A DNA stretch of 55,429 nucleotides from an uncultured Saprospiraceae bacterium (GTDB lineage: Bacteria; Bacteroidota; Bacteroidia; Chitinophagales; Saprospiraceae): the NCBI GenBank assembly GCA_937934275.1, contig CALHAM010000003.1, forward strand, positions 1 to 55,429, given 5' to 3'. The position numbers and the translations under genes were made by a program. Positions 1-8,223 of this stretch are shown here, one piece after another. How positions within the stretch are numbered: position 1 is the stretch's first letter; each line of letters starts with the position of its first letter. The notes below the pieces were generated by a model that saw only the letters and a program-made list of their open reading frames with translations, was not told where the DNA came from and made no database searches.

Positions 1-968
1 AGGGTTTCCCGCCCAGCATCGTAAGGCAGCACAGTAAGGCGATTGGCCCCGCCCAGCACGGCCGACATGGCCATGGTGGTAGCCCTAATCATATTGGTGT
101 AGAGTTCGTCAGTGTAGGCCTGTGGAGCGAAGCGCACGTCGAGTACCGGATAGGCCAACGGTAAGTTCCAAGCCTTCAAGGTATTGAGCCACAACAGGCG
201 AAAGGCGCGCAGGCGAGCGATTTCGAGATAGTAGCTTTTGCCCACACACACGCTGAACTGCATCTGAGCAGCCAAAGTTGCTGGATCCAGGCCGTGCTCA
301 GCGCCTTGGCGCAGGTATTCGTTTCCGCGCTGGAGCAAGCGAACCAATTCGTCGACAGCGCCGGCCGGGCCACGGTACTCGCGGTTTCCGTCAACGTTGA
401 GGGTGAGGTAGCCCGGAAAGGCATCGCGGGCATAGGCGAATAAGTCGCCGATATAGCGCCAATCTGTAGCGGTCGAGGTGGCCAAGGGGTCGTAGTACAA
501 GGCACCGCTCAGCCGCTGGCGGTCGATGCCTTGGTGATCGGCTATCTGCCCGAGCGCCTCGAGCACAGCCGCTGGCCCGCCCTCTACGGCTGGGCCGCTA
601 AAGTGAAGTTGAATGTAGTCTATATAGATGCGGTCTAACAGTGCAGGCAAGTGCGCCCGCTCAACAACGGAGAAGTGCAAGCTCTCAGCGCCAAAAGCTA
701 AGGCTTCAAGCGCTAGTCGGTTGGCGGCCTGCGGGTCGGCTTGTTCGATGTCTTCGTTGATGGCCCATACCTGGGCTTCCTCAGTCAAAGGAAGCGGTGG
801 CTCGGCTTGGTCGTCCGGATGGGCAAAAGGGTCGATGCGGAGGTCGTCGCTCAGCTGCCAGTATAGGTCGTCGAGTGCTTTACCCCTGAGGTCTTTGGCG
901 ATGCGCTCCAACCATTCGCCCTTGCTAACGGGCGGGAAATCGGCGAAGAAATCTGCGGGTAAGCTCAT
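1..968 (-). CDS. mutA: methylmalonyl-CoA mutase small subunit (3' truncated by window edge)
   Basis: The visible 322 residues match the N-terminal half of the small (non-catalytic) subunit of adenosylcobalamin-dependent methylmalonyl-CoA mutase, which interconverts succinyl-CoA and methylmalonyl-CoA in propionate metabolism. The N-terminus carries the family-typical FPPVSKGEWLERIAKDLRGK stretch and then a DPFAH segment, followed by a TIM-barrel-like region. The start is the ATG at 968-966. The gene runs off the left edge, so the C-terminal cobalamin-binding-fold region cannot be seen; a mutB large-subunit gene is expected just beyond. A perfect -7 box (TATCTTTG on the minus strand, 993-986) lies 17 bases upstream of the ATG. 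The family assignment is confident. Which isoform it is, and whether mutB follows, cannot be tested here. Confidence 0.9.
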   Translation of the reverse strand, partial: MSLPADFFADFPPVSKGEWLERIAKDLRGKALDDLYWQLSDDLRIDPFAHPDDQAEPPLPLTEEAQVWAINEDIEQADPQAANRLALEALAFGAESLHFSVVERAHLPALLDRIYIDYIQLHFSGPAVEGGPAAVLEALGQIADHQGIDRQRLSGALYYDPLATSTATDWRYIGDLFAYARDAFPGYLTLNVDGNREYRGPAGAVDELVRLLQRGNEYLRQGAEHGLDPATLAAQMQFSVCVGKSYYLEIARLRAFRLLWLNTLKAWNLPLAYPVLDVRFAPQAYTDELYTNMIRATTMAMSAVLGGANRLTVLPYDAGRET

Positions 969-985
969 GGCGCGGCTGTGTGCGG

Positions 986-993
986 CAAAGATA
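986..993 (-). promoter_or_regulatory. -7 promoter box of mutA
   Basis: The minus strand reads TATCTTTG followed by CC, matching the Bacteroidota -7 element TAnnTTTG. It ends 17 bases before the mutA start, predicting a leader of about 12 bases. No clear TTTG -33 element lies 19-21 bases upstream. Confidence 0.5.
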
Positions 994-1127
994 GCAGCCG
1001 TATCTGTCTTGCGCTTCCGTCGTCTGTCTGAGAGTTTTGATGCTTGCTCCACAAGCGTCGGTCTTCTGAGCGATACGAACGCAGGGCGATCCTTTGTTGC
1101 ACAAGCCACCGGCAATTGCCAGTAGTT

Positions 1128-1135
1128 TATTTTTG
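1128..1135 (+). promoter_or_regulatory. -7 promoter box of the small lipoprotein gene
   Basis: TATTTTTG matches TAnnTTTG and lies 60 bases upstream of the ATG at 1196, in the gap divergent from mutA. A TTTG at 1093-1096 is too far upstream (31 bases) to be an ideal -33 partner. Confidence 0.35.
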
Positions 1136-1195
1136 TTGCTCTTTGAAATTTGAGTGGTCAGAAGTCATGTTTTTTCACAACAGCATTCAGGGTTC

Positions 1196-1747
1196 ATGTA
1201 TCGGTATTTGCTTTACGGTTGGATGGGGGTAGGGGTATGGGCCTCTTGCTTTTCAGGCGGCTCACAGGCGCCAGAGGCTTCGTCGGCAGAAGCAGCAATA
1301 AAAGGCCCCGTCTTTCGGCGGAGTGTGGCGCGCCCGGTGAAGGAGGCAGATGCTCACCGCAACTGGTGTTTGGCCGAGTTCTCGGAGACGGAAATATTCG
1401 GCGCTGACACTACCGATTCGAGTCGGCGTTTTTTCTACTTGCAGCCGGGCGTTACTTGGCTGACCGTGGGCGATGACTTAGGGAGAGCCAATCTCTTCCT
1501 GCGCCCATTGCCTGAGGGCGATGTAGAGATTTTTACGGGAGAGCATTTTCCGCGTTGTTTGTCTCGACCCGAATACGTGTGGATATCAGCCCAAGAGCCG
1601 CATCGTTTTCAGTACGATAATCGGCAGTATATCCGCTTTTTTGCCGAAGTTCAGGCCGATGCTGGAGCGCTTAGGGTATCGCTGACCTTCCCTCCGGAGA
1701 CTTTTTTCGCCGTAACGGCCCTGCGGTGTCCAAGGTGTGGCCTCTAA
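1196..1747 (+). CDS. hypothetical lipoprotein
   Basis: I do not recognise this family. From the ATG at 1196 the protein has 183 residues and begins with a hydrophobic stretch ending in a lipobox-like VWASC, so it is probably an exported lipoprotein with Cys18 as the modified residue. The frame is open back to 1154, but that longer start would place the signal sequence internally. The mature part looks globular, with aromatic-rich, beta-strand-like segments (RFFYLQPGVTWLTVGDD) and a C-terminal CPRC pair. It is divergent from mutA and 159 bases upstream of ccmE. The signal, length and intact frame argue for a real gene; its function is unknown. Confidence 0.6.
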   Translation: MYRYLLYGWMGVGVWASCFSGGSQAPEASSAEAAIKGPVFRRSVARPVKEADAHRNWCLAEFSETEIFGADTTDSSRRFFYLQPGVTWLTVGDDLGRANLFLRPLPEGDVEIFTGEHFPRCLSRPEYVWISAQEPHRFQYDNRQYIRFFAEVQADAGALRVSLTFPPETFFAVTALRCPRCGL

Positions 1748-1875
1748 AAAGAGGGAGCGATAGTTTTTTAAAAGCGTGAACGTTTGAGCGTTTAAAGCGT
1801 TTCTTAGAGCCACGTTTACAGCGTAGTTTAGGCTTATGTATACAAATGCCAAGCCTACTCTTCTGCCTGTCGGCG

Positions 1876-1883
1876 TACCTTTG
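1876..1883 (+). promoter_or_regulatory. -7 promoter box of ccmE-ccmF
   Basis: TACCTTTG followed by C is a perfect TAnnTTTG(C) match, 23 bases upstream of the ccmE ATG. No convincing TTTG -33 box is seen at the expected spacing. Confidence 0.5.
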
Positions 1884-1906
1884 CTAATGAGAAAAAACAA
1901 GCGCAC

Positions 1907-2302
1907 ATGAAACGCTCGCATTTAATTGCTATAACTGTCATAGCCGTTGCCATAGGCATTCTCATTTCGGCTAGTCAGGACGTAACAACGTATGCCAACT
2001 TTGCTCAGGCCGCTGAAAAAGGCGATCGTGTTAAGTTGGTGGGGCAATTGGTTAAAGACCGTCCGATAGCCTACGACCCCGAGAAAGACCCAAATTACTT
2101 GGCCTTTTACCTGCGCGATGACGCCGGCGAAGTTCGCCAAGTGGTGCTACGAGCGGGCAAGCCTCAGGACTTTGAGCGCTCGGAGCAAATTGTGCTGACG
2201 GGGCAAATGCGCGGAGAGGTGTTTGAAGCTTCGGACATGTTGCTCAAATGCCCCTCAAAATACAAGGACGAAGAGATCTACGTGCGCTCAGAAAAGCAAT
2301 AA
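1907..2302 (+). CDS. ccmE: cytochrome c maturation heme chaperone CcmE, CXXXY type
   Basis: This 131-residue protein has one N-terminal membrane anchor (about residues 5-22) and a periplasmic OB-fold domain typical of CcmE, the chaperone that carries heme to the CcmF ligation complex. In classical CcmE the heme is bound covalently through His in an HxxxY motif. Here the equivalent segment is CPSKY, with Cys115 and Tyr119, which is the CXXXY variant known from some deltaproteobacteria and archaea. The stop lies 9 bases before ccmF, so the two genes are almost certainly co-transcribed from the promoter box at 1876. The other ccm genes are not in the window. The family call is strong; cysteine ligation is inferred from the motif. 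Confidence 0.88.
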   Translation: MKRSHLIAITVIAVAIGILISASQDVTTYANFAQAAEKGDRVKLVGQLVKDRPIAYDPEKDPNYLAFYLRDDAGEVRQVVLRAGKPQDFERSEQIVLTGQMRGEVFEASDMLLKCPSKYKDEEIYVRSEKQ

Positions 2303-2311
2303 GCAGCCGAT

Positions 2312-5125
2312 ATGCAATATGTGGGAGAGCACTTGTTGCCCGGGCAGGTAGGGCATCTGCTCGTAGTGCTGTCATTCGTGTCAGCGCTGTTGGCGTCGTT
2401 TTCGTACTTTTGGGCTACCCGTCGGCACGGGTTGCCAGAGGGAGCGGGTTGGCTTCAGTTGGGGCGCGGCGCTTTTGTCGTCCATGGGCTGGCGACGTTG
2501 GGCGTCATTGGAGCATTGTTTTTCATTTTAGTCAATAAGTACTACGAATATCAATACGCCTGGGCAAATGTGTCGGATGACCTGCCGTTCCAGTATACAT
2601 TTTCAGCTTTTTGGAAGGAACAGCAGGGGAGTTTTCTGTTGTGGAGTTTTTGGCACATTGTGCTGGGGCTTGTGCTTATGTTGCGCGCTGGCCGCTGGGA
2701 ATCGCCGGTATTGGCGGTGTTGTCGTTAGCAGAGGCCTTCATTGGCTCCATGATTTTAGGGCTTTATTTCGGAGAGTATCGGCTTGGGGTCAGCCCCTTC
2801 GATTTGTTGCGCCATACGATGGATGCTCCCATTTTTGAGCGGGCCGACTATTTGAGCCAGATCACGGGCAACGGCTTAAACCCGCTGCTTCAGAACTATT
2901 GGATGACCATACACCCGCCCACGCTGTTTTTGGGCTTTGCTTCCACCTTAGTTCCTTTTTCCTATGCAGTGGCAGGCCTCTGGACGGGCGAACACCGCGA
3001 GTGGCTGAAGCCAGCGCTGCCTTGGGCGTTGTTTTCGGCCGCTATTCTGGGGCTAGGCATTCTGATGGGCGGTGCTTGGGCTTATGTGGCGCTTTCGTTT
3101 GGCGGCTATTGGGCTTGGGACCCTGTAGAGAACACGTCGCTCGTGCCCTGGATCACGTTAGTGGCGGGCATTCATGCCCATCTGATTGCCCGTAATACGG
3201 GATACTCCATTCGCAGCGTATACGCCTTTTACCTGATAACGTTTGTATTGGTGCTGTATTCCACCTACTTAACGCGCAGCGGTATTTTGGGCGACTCTTC
3301 GGCCCATGCTTTCACGGAAATGGGCCTGGGCGCGCAGCTGATTGCCTTTATCGGCGCGTTTGCAGCCTTAGCCATCGCCTTGATGGCGGTGCGCGGAAAA
3401 GGCATTCCGGCGCCGCCACAGGAAGAGACTATCGCCTCGCGCGAGTTTTGGATGTTCGTCGGCGTCTTGGTCTTGTTCTTTTCGGCAGTGCTTATTACGG
3501 GCGCCACCTCGCTGCCGGTGTGGAACAAGCTGGTACAGTGGTTTAAACCGGACTACGTCGGTGCCGCCCTGAAGGACCCGGTGGCGCATCACAATCGCTA
3601 TCAGTTGTGGATTGGTGTTTTTGTGGGGCTACTGACCGGCGTGGCGCAATGGCTTCGCTATCGGGAGCGCCATGCAGAGGTTTGGCGGCGCACATTTACT
3701 AAGCACATGTTTATTGCGCTGGTAGGGGCGGGAGTGTTAACGGCGCTTAATGCGCTCTGGCTCGATATGTATGCCTGGCAGCATTTTGCTTTGCTCTTCG
3801 CCGCCATGTTTGCTGTGGTGGCCAATGCCGATTATCTCGTCGTTTTTGCCCGCAAGAACCTACGGCAGGCAGGCTCGGCGCTGTCGCACATGGGTTTTGG
3901 GCTGTTATTGTTGGGCATATTGGGTACAGGGCTGAACAAGCGTTGGATATCCTCGAATACCTTTGCCATGGAGGGTCTTATCGAAGGTATGGGTGGCGAG
4001 GAGTTGAACAGAAACGTGCTGTTGCTCAAAGAGGCGCCAATGCCCATCCGCGGCTATGAAGCCACTTATTTGGGCGATACCCTCGAGCGCCAAACGCGCA
4101 CGTTCAAGGTGCGTTTTCGCAAGCGCGACGCGCAGGGCAACTTTACTGGCGAAGAGTTTGTGCTGCACCCTAACGTCATGTATGACCGTCGGTTCTCGCA
4201 GGTGGTCGCGTCTAATCCTTCTACCAAGCACTACCTCACCTACGATATTTTCACCCACATCTCTTCGCTTCCTAAGGCCGAACTAGACCCGGAATTTGCC
4301 CGCCAGCAGGAGGATAGCATTCGCTTCGAGACCTATGAGGCGGCCATTGGCGATACCATCTTTACGAAAAAACACTACTTAGTGTTGGATGACTACACTA
4401 AGGCACCTCAGCATCCTGAGTATCGCCCCGAGAAGGGCGATTTGGCTTTTGGGTTGAAGCTGCGCGCCTTTTCACTAAACGATACTGCAGGCCATTCTGC
4501 CGCTCCTATGCTCTACCTGCGGCCTAAACAGGGCGCTTTTACCTTGCCTGCCCAAATTGGCGCTCTACAGATGCGCGTGCGCCTTACCGAAGCGTCGCTG
4601 GCGCGTCTGCTTGACGCCGACAACGCCTTACAGTATCGCACGTTGCGCCTCAAAGAAGGGGAAAGTGTGGGCTTTGAGGGCTATCGCGTCCACCTCGTGC
4701 GTCTCAACCGCCGCGTAGAACATCCTCACTACGATGCCCAAGATGGCGATTTGGCTGTGGCTGCCCAACTGCGCATCACCGCTCCGGACAGCACTTCGGC
4801 AGAAGTCGCTCCGGTGTTCCTCATTCGCGATAGCCGCCCACTCAACCTCAAAGATGAGGTGGCCCAATGGGGGTTGCACTTCCGCTTCGAGAACATTGAC
4901 CCCAACACGGCCACCATGACCATTCTGGCCGCAAAGGCTCCTGAAGATCTCCAGCGCATTCCTATCGAGATTGCGGAAAATGCACCGCGTTCTGACTACA
5001 TCGTACTTGAGGCTATCGTCTTCCCCGGTATCAACCTGGTGTGGTTAGGGTCATTGCTGATGCTTTTGGGCTTAGGGCTGAGCGCATGGAATCGGTGGGC
5101 GCAGCGAAGTCGCCTCATCGCTTGA
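2312..5125 (+). CDS. ccmF: cytochrome c heme-lyase subunit CcmF/CcsA-type
   Basis: This 937-residue polytopic membrane protein belongs to the CcmF/CycK/CcsA family, which attaches heme to apocytochrome c on the outer face of the inner membrane. The heme-handling WWD-like domain is clear around residues 255-275 (GGYWAWDPVENTSLVPW), and conserved histidines lie in the flanking periplasmic loops (for example IHPPTLFLGF). It is far longer than the roughly 650 residues of proteobacterial CcmF. The extra length is a large soluble, probably periplasmic region at about residues 550-905, closed by a final membrane segment near the C-terminus. It follows ccmE after 9 bases. CcmE beside it supports a System I role. 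Confidence 0.9.
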   Translation: MQYVGEHLLPGQVGHLLVVLSFVSALLASFSYFWATRRHGLPEGAGWLQLGRGAFVVHGLATLGVIGALFFILVNKYYEYQYAWANVSDDLPFQYTFSAFWKEQQGSFLLWSFWHIVLGLVLMLRAGRWESPVLAVLSLAEAFIGSMILGLYFGEYRLGVSPFDLLRHTMDAPIFERADYLSQITGNGLNPLLQNYWMTIHPPTLFLGFASTLVPFSYAVAGLWTGEHREWLKPALPWALFSAAILGLGILMGGAWAYVALSFGGYWAWDPVENTSLVPWITLVAGIHAHLIARNTGYSIRSVYAFYLITFVLVLYSTYLTRSGILGDSSAHAFTEMGLGAQLIAFIGAFAALAIALMAVRGKGIPAPPQEETIASREFWMFVGVLVLFFSAVLITGATSLPVWNKLVQWFKPDYVGAALKDPVAHHNRYQLWIGVFVGLLTGVAQWLRYRERHAEVWRRTFTKHMFIALVGAGVLTALNALWLDMYAWQHFALLFAAMFAVVANADYLVVFARKNLRQAGSALSHMGFGLLLLGILGTGLNKRWISSNTFAMEGLIEGMGGEELNRNVLLLKEAPMPIRGYEATYLGDTLERQTRTFKVRFRKRDAQGNFTGEEFVLHPNVMYDRRFSQVVASNPSTKHYLTYDIFTHISSLPKAELDPEFARQQEDSIRFETYEAAIGDTIFTKKHYLVLDDYTKAPQHPEYRPEKGDLAFGLKLRAFSLNDTAGHSAAPMLYLRPKQGAFTLPAQIGALQMRVRLTEASLARLLDADNALQYRTLRLKEGESVGFEGYRVHLVRLNRRVEHPHYDAQDGDLAVAAQLRITAPDSTSAEVAPVFLIRDSRPLNLKDEVAQWGLHFRFENIDPNTATMTILAAKAPEDLQRIPIEIAENAPRSDYIVLEAIVFPGINLVWLGSLLMLLGLGLSAWNRWAQRSRLIA

Positions 5126-5226
5126 GGGTGCGATAATACCTTTTGATGCCGTGCGAACAGCTCCTCACCCTTTGAGCAGCATTGCCCACTTTGGGGTGCA
5201 CAAGGGCTTTCCTTCTGGTTGTTTGT

Positions 5227-6279
5227 TTACCGGTTTTCTGCGTTGATGTCCTCTAAAACCTTATTTCCTGGGCAAAGGTCAGCCTCTTGCAGGGTGTTAA
5301 GCGGCCGTTGGCAGGTGTTCAGCATGGCGTGCAGGTCGCGTCCGGCGGGTTCCAAATAGAGGATGCCGGTGAGGATTTCACCGCATTGTCGCGCTTCGTG
5401 CAGCCGTTTCATAGCGGCGATGCGGTCTGTAGGGCGCCAGTTAGGGTCGGGCTTGCGCAACACGACATGTGAGCCGTCGTGTAGGGTAACCACACAGGCC
5501 TCACCCCCGGCATAGTCGGCGGTGATTTCGGCTCTCTCCGGTATGTAATCTACGCTGGCAGTAACCTCGAGGTGCTCGCGCACATAGTCGTACGATTTAG
5601 TAGAGCCGGGGTTGTTATTGAACGTTACGCAGGGCGATAACACGTCGATCAGCGCAAAGCCCTGATGCGAAAGGGCGGCTTTGATGAGCGGAATGAGCTG
5701 CCCTTTGTCGCCCGAAAAGCTGCGCGCGACAAAGGTGGCGCCCAGCTCAATGGCCATTCCGCAGAGGTCGATGCTGTGGAAGGGGTTGATGTGGCCGGTT
5801 TTGTTTTTCGAGCCTTCGTCGGCGGTGGCTGAGTCTTGTCCTTTTGTCAGGCCGTAACATCCGTTGTTCATTACGATATACGTAATGTTAAGGTTTCGGC
5901 GCAAGGCATGCACGAATTGGCCCATACCGATAGAGGCGGTATCGCCGTCGCCGGAAATACCTAAGTAGATAAGGTCGCGGTTGGCCAAGTTAGCGCCGGT
6001 AGCTACGGAGGGCATGCGCCCGTGGACGGAGTTGAAGCCGTGCGAATTACCCAGAAAATAGGTAGGTGTTTTAGAAGAGCAACCAATGCCCGATAGTTTG
6101 GCTACGCGATGCGGCTCAATGGCCAGTTCGAAGCAAGCTTGAATGATGGCACCGCTGACGGAATCGTGGCCGCAGCCTGCGCAAAGCGTCGAGAGCGCGC
6201 CCTCATAGTATTGGCGCGTATAGCCCAGCGCATTGCGCGGGCTTTCTGGGTGGCGAAACTCGGGACGCAGATACGTCAT
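5227..6279 (-). CDS. korB: 2-oxoacid:ferredoxin oxidoreductase, beta subunit (probably 2-oxoglutarate)
   Basis: The 350-residue protein is the thiamine-diphosphate-binding beta subunit of a 2-oxoacid:ferredoxin oxidoreductase, which decarboxylates a 2-oxoacid to its acyl-CoA and passes electrons to ferredoxin. It has CAGCGH (Cys33, Cys36) and a third cysteine in GIGCSS (Cys67), which together could hold a [4Fe-4S] cluster. The thiamine-diphosphate motif runs from GDGD (residues 110-113) to NN (138-139). It is the last gene of a three-gene minus-strand operon, 48 bases after the alpha subunit. Two-subunit enzymes with a gamma-alpha fusion are usually Kor (2-oxoglutarate), but pyruvate or other 2-oxoacids cannot be excluded by reading alone. 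Confidence 0.88.
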   Translation of the reverse strand: MTYLRPEFRHPESPRNALGYTRQYYEGALSTLCAGCGHDSVSGAIIQACFELAIEPHRVAKLSGIGCSSKTPTYFLGNSHGFNSVHGRMPSVATGANLANRDLIYLGISGDGDTASIGMGQFVHALRRNLNITYIVMNNGCYGLTKGQDSATADEGSKNKTGHINPFHSIDLCGMAIELGATFVARSFSGDKGQLIPLIKAALSHQGFALIDVLSPCVTFNNNPGSTKSYDYVREHLEVTASVDYIPERAEITADYAGGEACVVTLHDGSHVVLRKPDPNWRPTDRIAAMKRLHEARQCGEILTGILYLEPAGRDLHAMLNTCQRPLNTLQEADLCPGNKVLEDINAENR

Positions 6280-6327
6280 AAGCGATAGTTTTAGTTTTAT
6301 TGCAAAGGCGCTAAAGAAGAGGAGAGG

Positions 6328-8214
6328 TCAGGCAAGGACGTGAGGATGGCCATTGCCGCCCAACAGCTCTGTTGCTGCAGGGTGGTATTTAGCAATTTGG
6401 CTAACGATCGTAGCGGCCGTGATTGGAAAGCCGTCGTATTGCAGGATGGGGATGAGTTTTTGAGGCGAAATGCCCAGTTCGATCATCAGCAACGAGCGCA
6501 TCTGGGCATCGCGGTTTTGCTCTACTACATAGACGCGCTCGTGTTGCTCAATAAAGTCGTGTACGGCCTGGCTAAATGGGAAAGCGCGCAGGCGCAGACC
6601 GTCCAAGTCAATGCCGATGGCGCGCAGTTCGTCCAGTGCTTCTAAGGCTGAGTAGGTCGAAGTACCGAAAAAGAGCATGGCTTCCGAGCAACGGGTCTGG
6701 GGCTGGAAGAATTCAGGAGGGGGCACGAGCTCTCGAGCGGTCTGCCACTTTTTCAACAGGCGGTCCATGTTTCGGCGGTACGCTTCGCCGTCTTCGGTAT
6801 ATCGGGCGTATTCATCTTTGGAGGAGCCGCGCGTGAAGAAGGCGCCTTTTGTCGGATGGGTGCCGGGGATGGTTCGGTAGGGTATGCCATCGCCATCCAC
6901 ATCTAAGTAGCGGCCCCAGTTTTGGATGTTTTCTAAGGCTTCGGCATCGAGGACCTTGCCGCGGTCGTAGCGGCGCTGGTCGTCCCAGCGGAGGGGAGGG
7001 GTCATGTGCTCGTTCATGCCCAAATCGAGATCCGTCATGACGATAATGGGCGTTTGGAGCCGCTCGGCGAGATCAAAGGCGCTGGCCGTCATTTCGAAGC
7101 ATTCAGTAGGTGTGGAAGGGAAGAGCAAGGGGTGCTTCGTGTCGCCGTGCGAGGCGTAGGCAGCCAGTAGGATATCGGACTGTTGTGTGCGCGTAGGCAT
7201 ACCGGTGGAGGGGCCGCCGCGTTGAACGTCGATGAGCACAGCGGGTATTTCGGCAAAGTAGGCCAGCCCTAAGAACTCGTTCATGAGCGACAGCCCTGGC
7301 CCGCTGGTTGCAGTGAAAGCGCGGGCACCGTTCCACATGGCGCCAATGACGACGCCAATGGCGGCCAGTTCGTCTTCGGCTTGTACGATAGCGAACTTCT
7401 TTTCGCCCGTAATTGGGTCGGTGCGCAAGCGGTTGGCGTATTTCTCAAAGGCGTCTACAACCGAAGTAGAGGGCGTGATAGGGTACCATGCTGCTACAGT
7501 AGCTCCGCCATAAATGGCGCCTAACGCACAGGCCGTGTTGCCGGTCATCATGATGCGATCGCCCACGTTGTTGCGCCGCTCCACGCGCACAGGAAGCGGG
7601 CAATCGTAGTGCTCGCGCGCATAGTGGAAGCCCAAATCCAGTGCTAAGTGGTTGGAGGCAATCAACTTCTCTTTTTTCTTAAACTGCTCGATGACCAATT
7701 GCTTGACCACCTCCATTTCCACATCCAGCAGCGCAGTGAGCGCACCAACATAGACCATATTTTTCAGCAACTGCTGGACGCGTGGAACTTCGAAGTGTTT
7801 TTGGCAAAGCAAGATCATCGGGATACCGATGTAGTGGATGTCGTCGCGCAGCAGCGATTTGTCTAAAGGGCGGCTACTATCGTACACAAAGTAGCCACCC
7901 GGGCGCACGGAGCGCACGTCGGCGGCTAAACTCTGGGGGTTGACACCGACAAGCAAGTCTATGCCTGCCCGTCGGCCCAAGTAGCCTCGCTCGCTGACGC
8001 GTACTTCGTACCACGTCGGCAAGCCTTGAATGTTAGAGGGAAAGATATTTTTGGGCGTTACGGGTACGCCCATTCGGAACACACTTTTGGCAAAAAGGGT
8101 GTTGGCGCTGGCTGAACCCGTTCCGTTTACATTAGCGAAGCGGATGACGAAATCGTTGACCAAGTTGGACATGGCGTGCTTGAATTTGCTTGAGTCGGAA
8201 GAAGTGACCGTCAA
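6328..8214 (-). CDS. korA: 2-oxoacid:ferredoxin oxidoreductase, gamma-alpha fusion subunit
   Basis: This 628-residue protein fuses the gamma domain (about residues 1-200) to the alpha domain, where the pyrimidine-binding signature starts near residue 225 (ACALGAIYGGATVAAWYPIT) and GGPSTGMPTRTQQSD follows. It is the partner of the beta subunit encoded 48 bases downstream and lies 9 bases after the upstream FAD oxidoreductase gene, so all three should form one operon. The fused layout is the common two-subunit Kor form of Bacteroidota. Two further ATGs follow shortly after the first, so the exact start could be slightly downstream. The family is certain; the 2-oxoglutarate preference is inferred. 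Confidence 0.88.
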   Translation of the reverse strand: MTVTSSDSSKFKHAMSNLVNDFVIRFANVNGTGSASANTLFAKSVFRMGVPVTPKNIFPSNIQGLPTWYEVRVSERGYLGRRAGIDLLVGVNPQSLAADVRSVRPGGYFVYDSSRPLDKSLLRDDIHYIGIPMILLCQKHFEVPRVQQLLKNMVYVGALTALLDVEMEVVKQLVIEQFKKKEKLIASNHLALDLGFHYAREHYDCPLPVRVERRNNVGDRIMMTGNTACALGAIYGGATVAAWYPITPSTSVVDAFEKYANRLRTDPITGEKKFAIVQAEDELAAIGVVIGAMWNGARAFTATSGPGLSLMNEFLGLAYFAEIPAVLIDVQRGGPSTGMPTRTQQSDILLAAYASHGDTKHPLLFPSTPTECFEMTASAFDLAERLQTPIIVMTDLDLGMNEHMTPPLRWDDQRRYDRGKVLDAEALENIQNWGRYLDVDGDGIPYRTIPGTHPTKGAFFTRGSSKDEYARYTEDGEAYRRNMDRLLKKWQTARELVPPPEFFQPQTRCSEAMLFFGTSTYSALEALDELRAIGIDLDGLRLRAFPFSQAVHDFIEQHERVYVVEQNRDAQMRSLLMIELGISPQKLIPILQYDGFPITAATIVSQIAKYHPAATELLGGNGHPHVLA

Positions 8215-8223
8215 TTTGATGGG

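Noticed and set aside
969-1195. Cobalamin riboswitch upstream of mutA
   Set aside because: The -7 box lies 17 bases from the ATG, leaving no room for a riboswitch, and no B12-box-like segment is visible.
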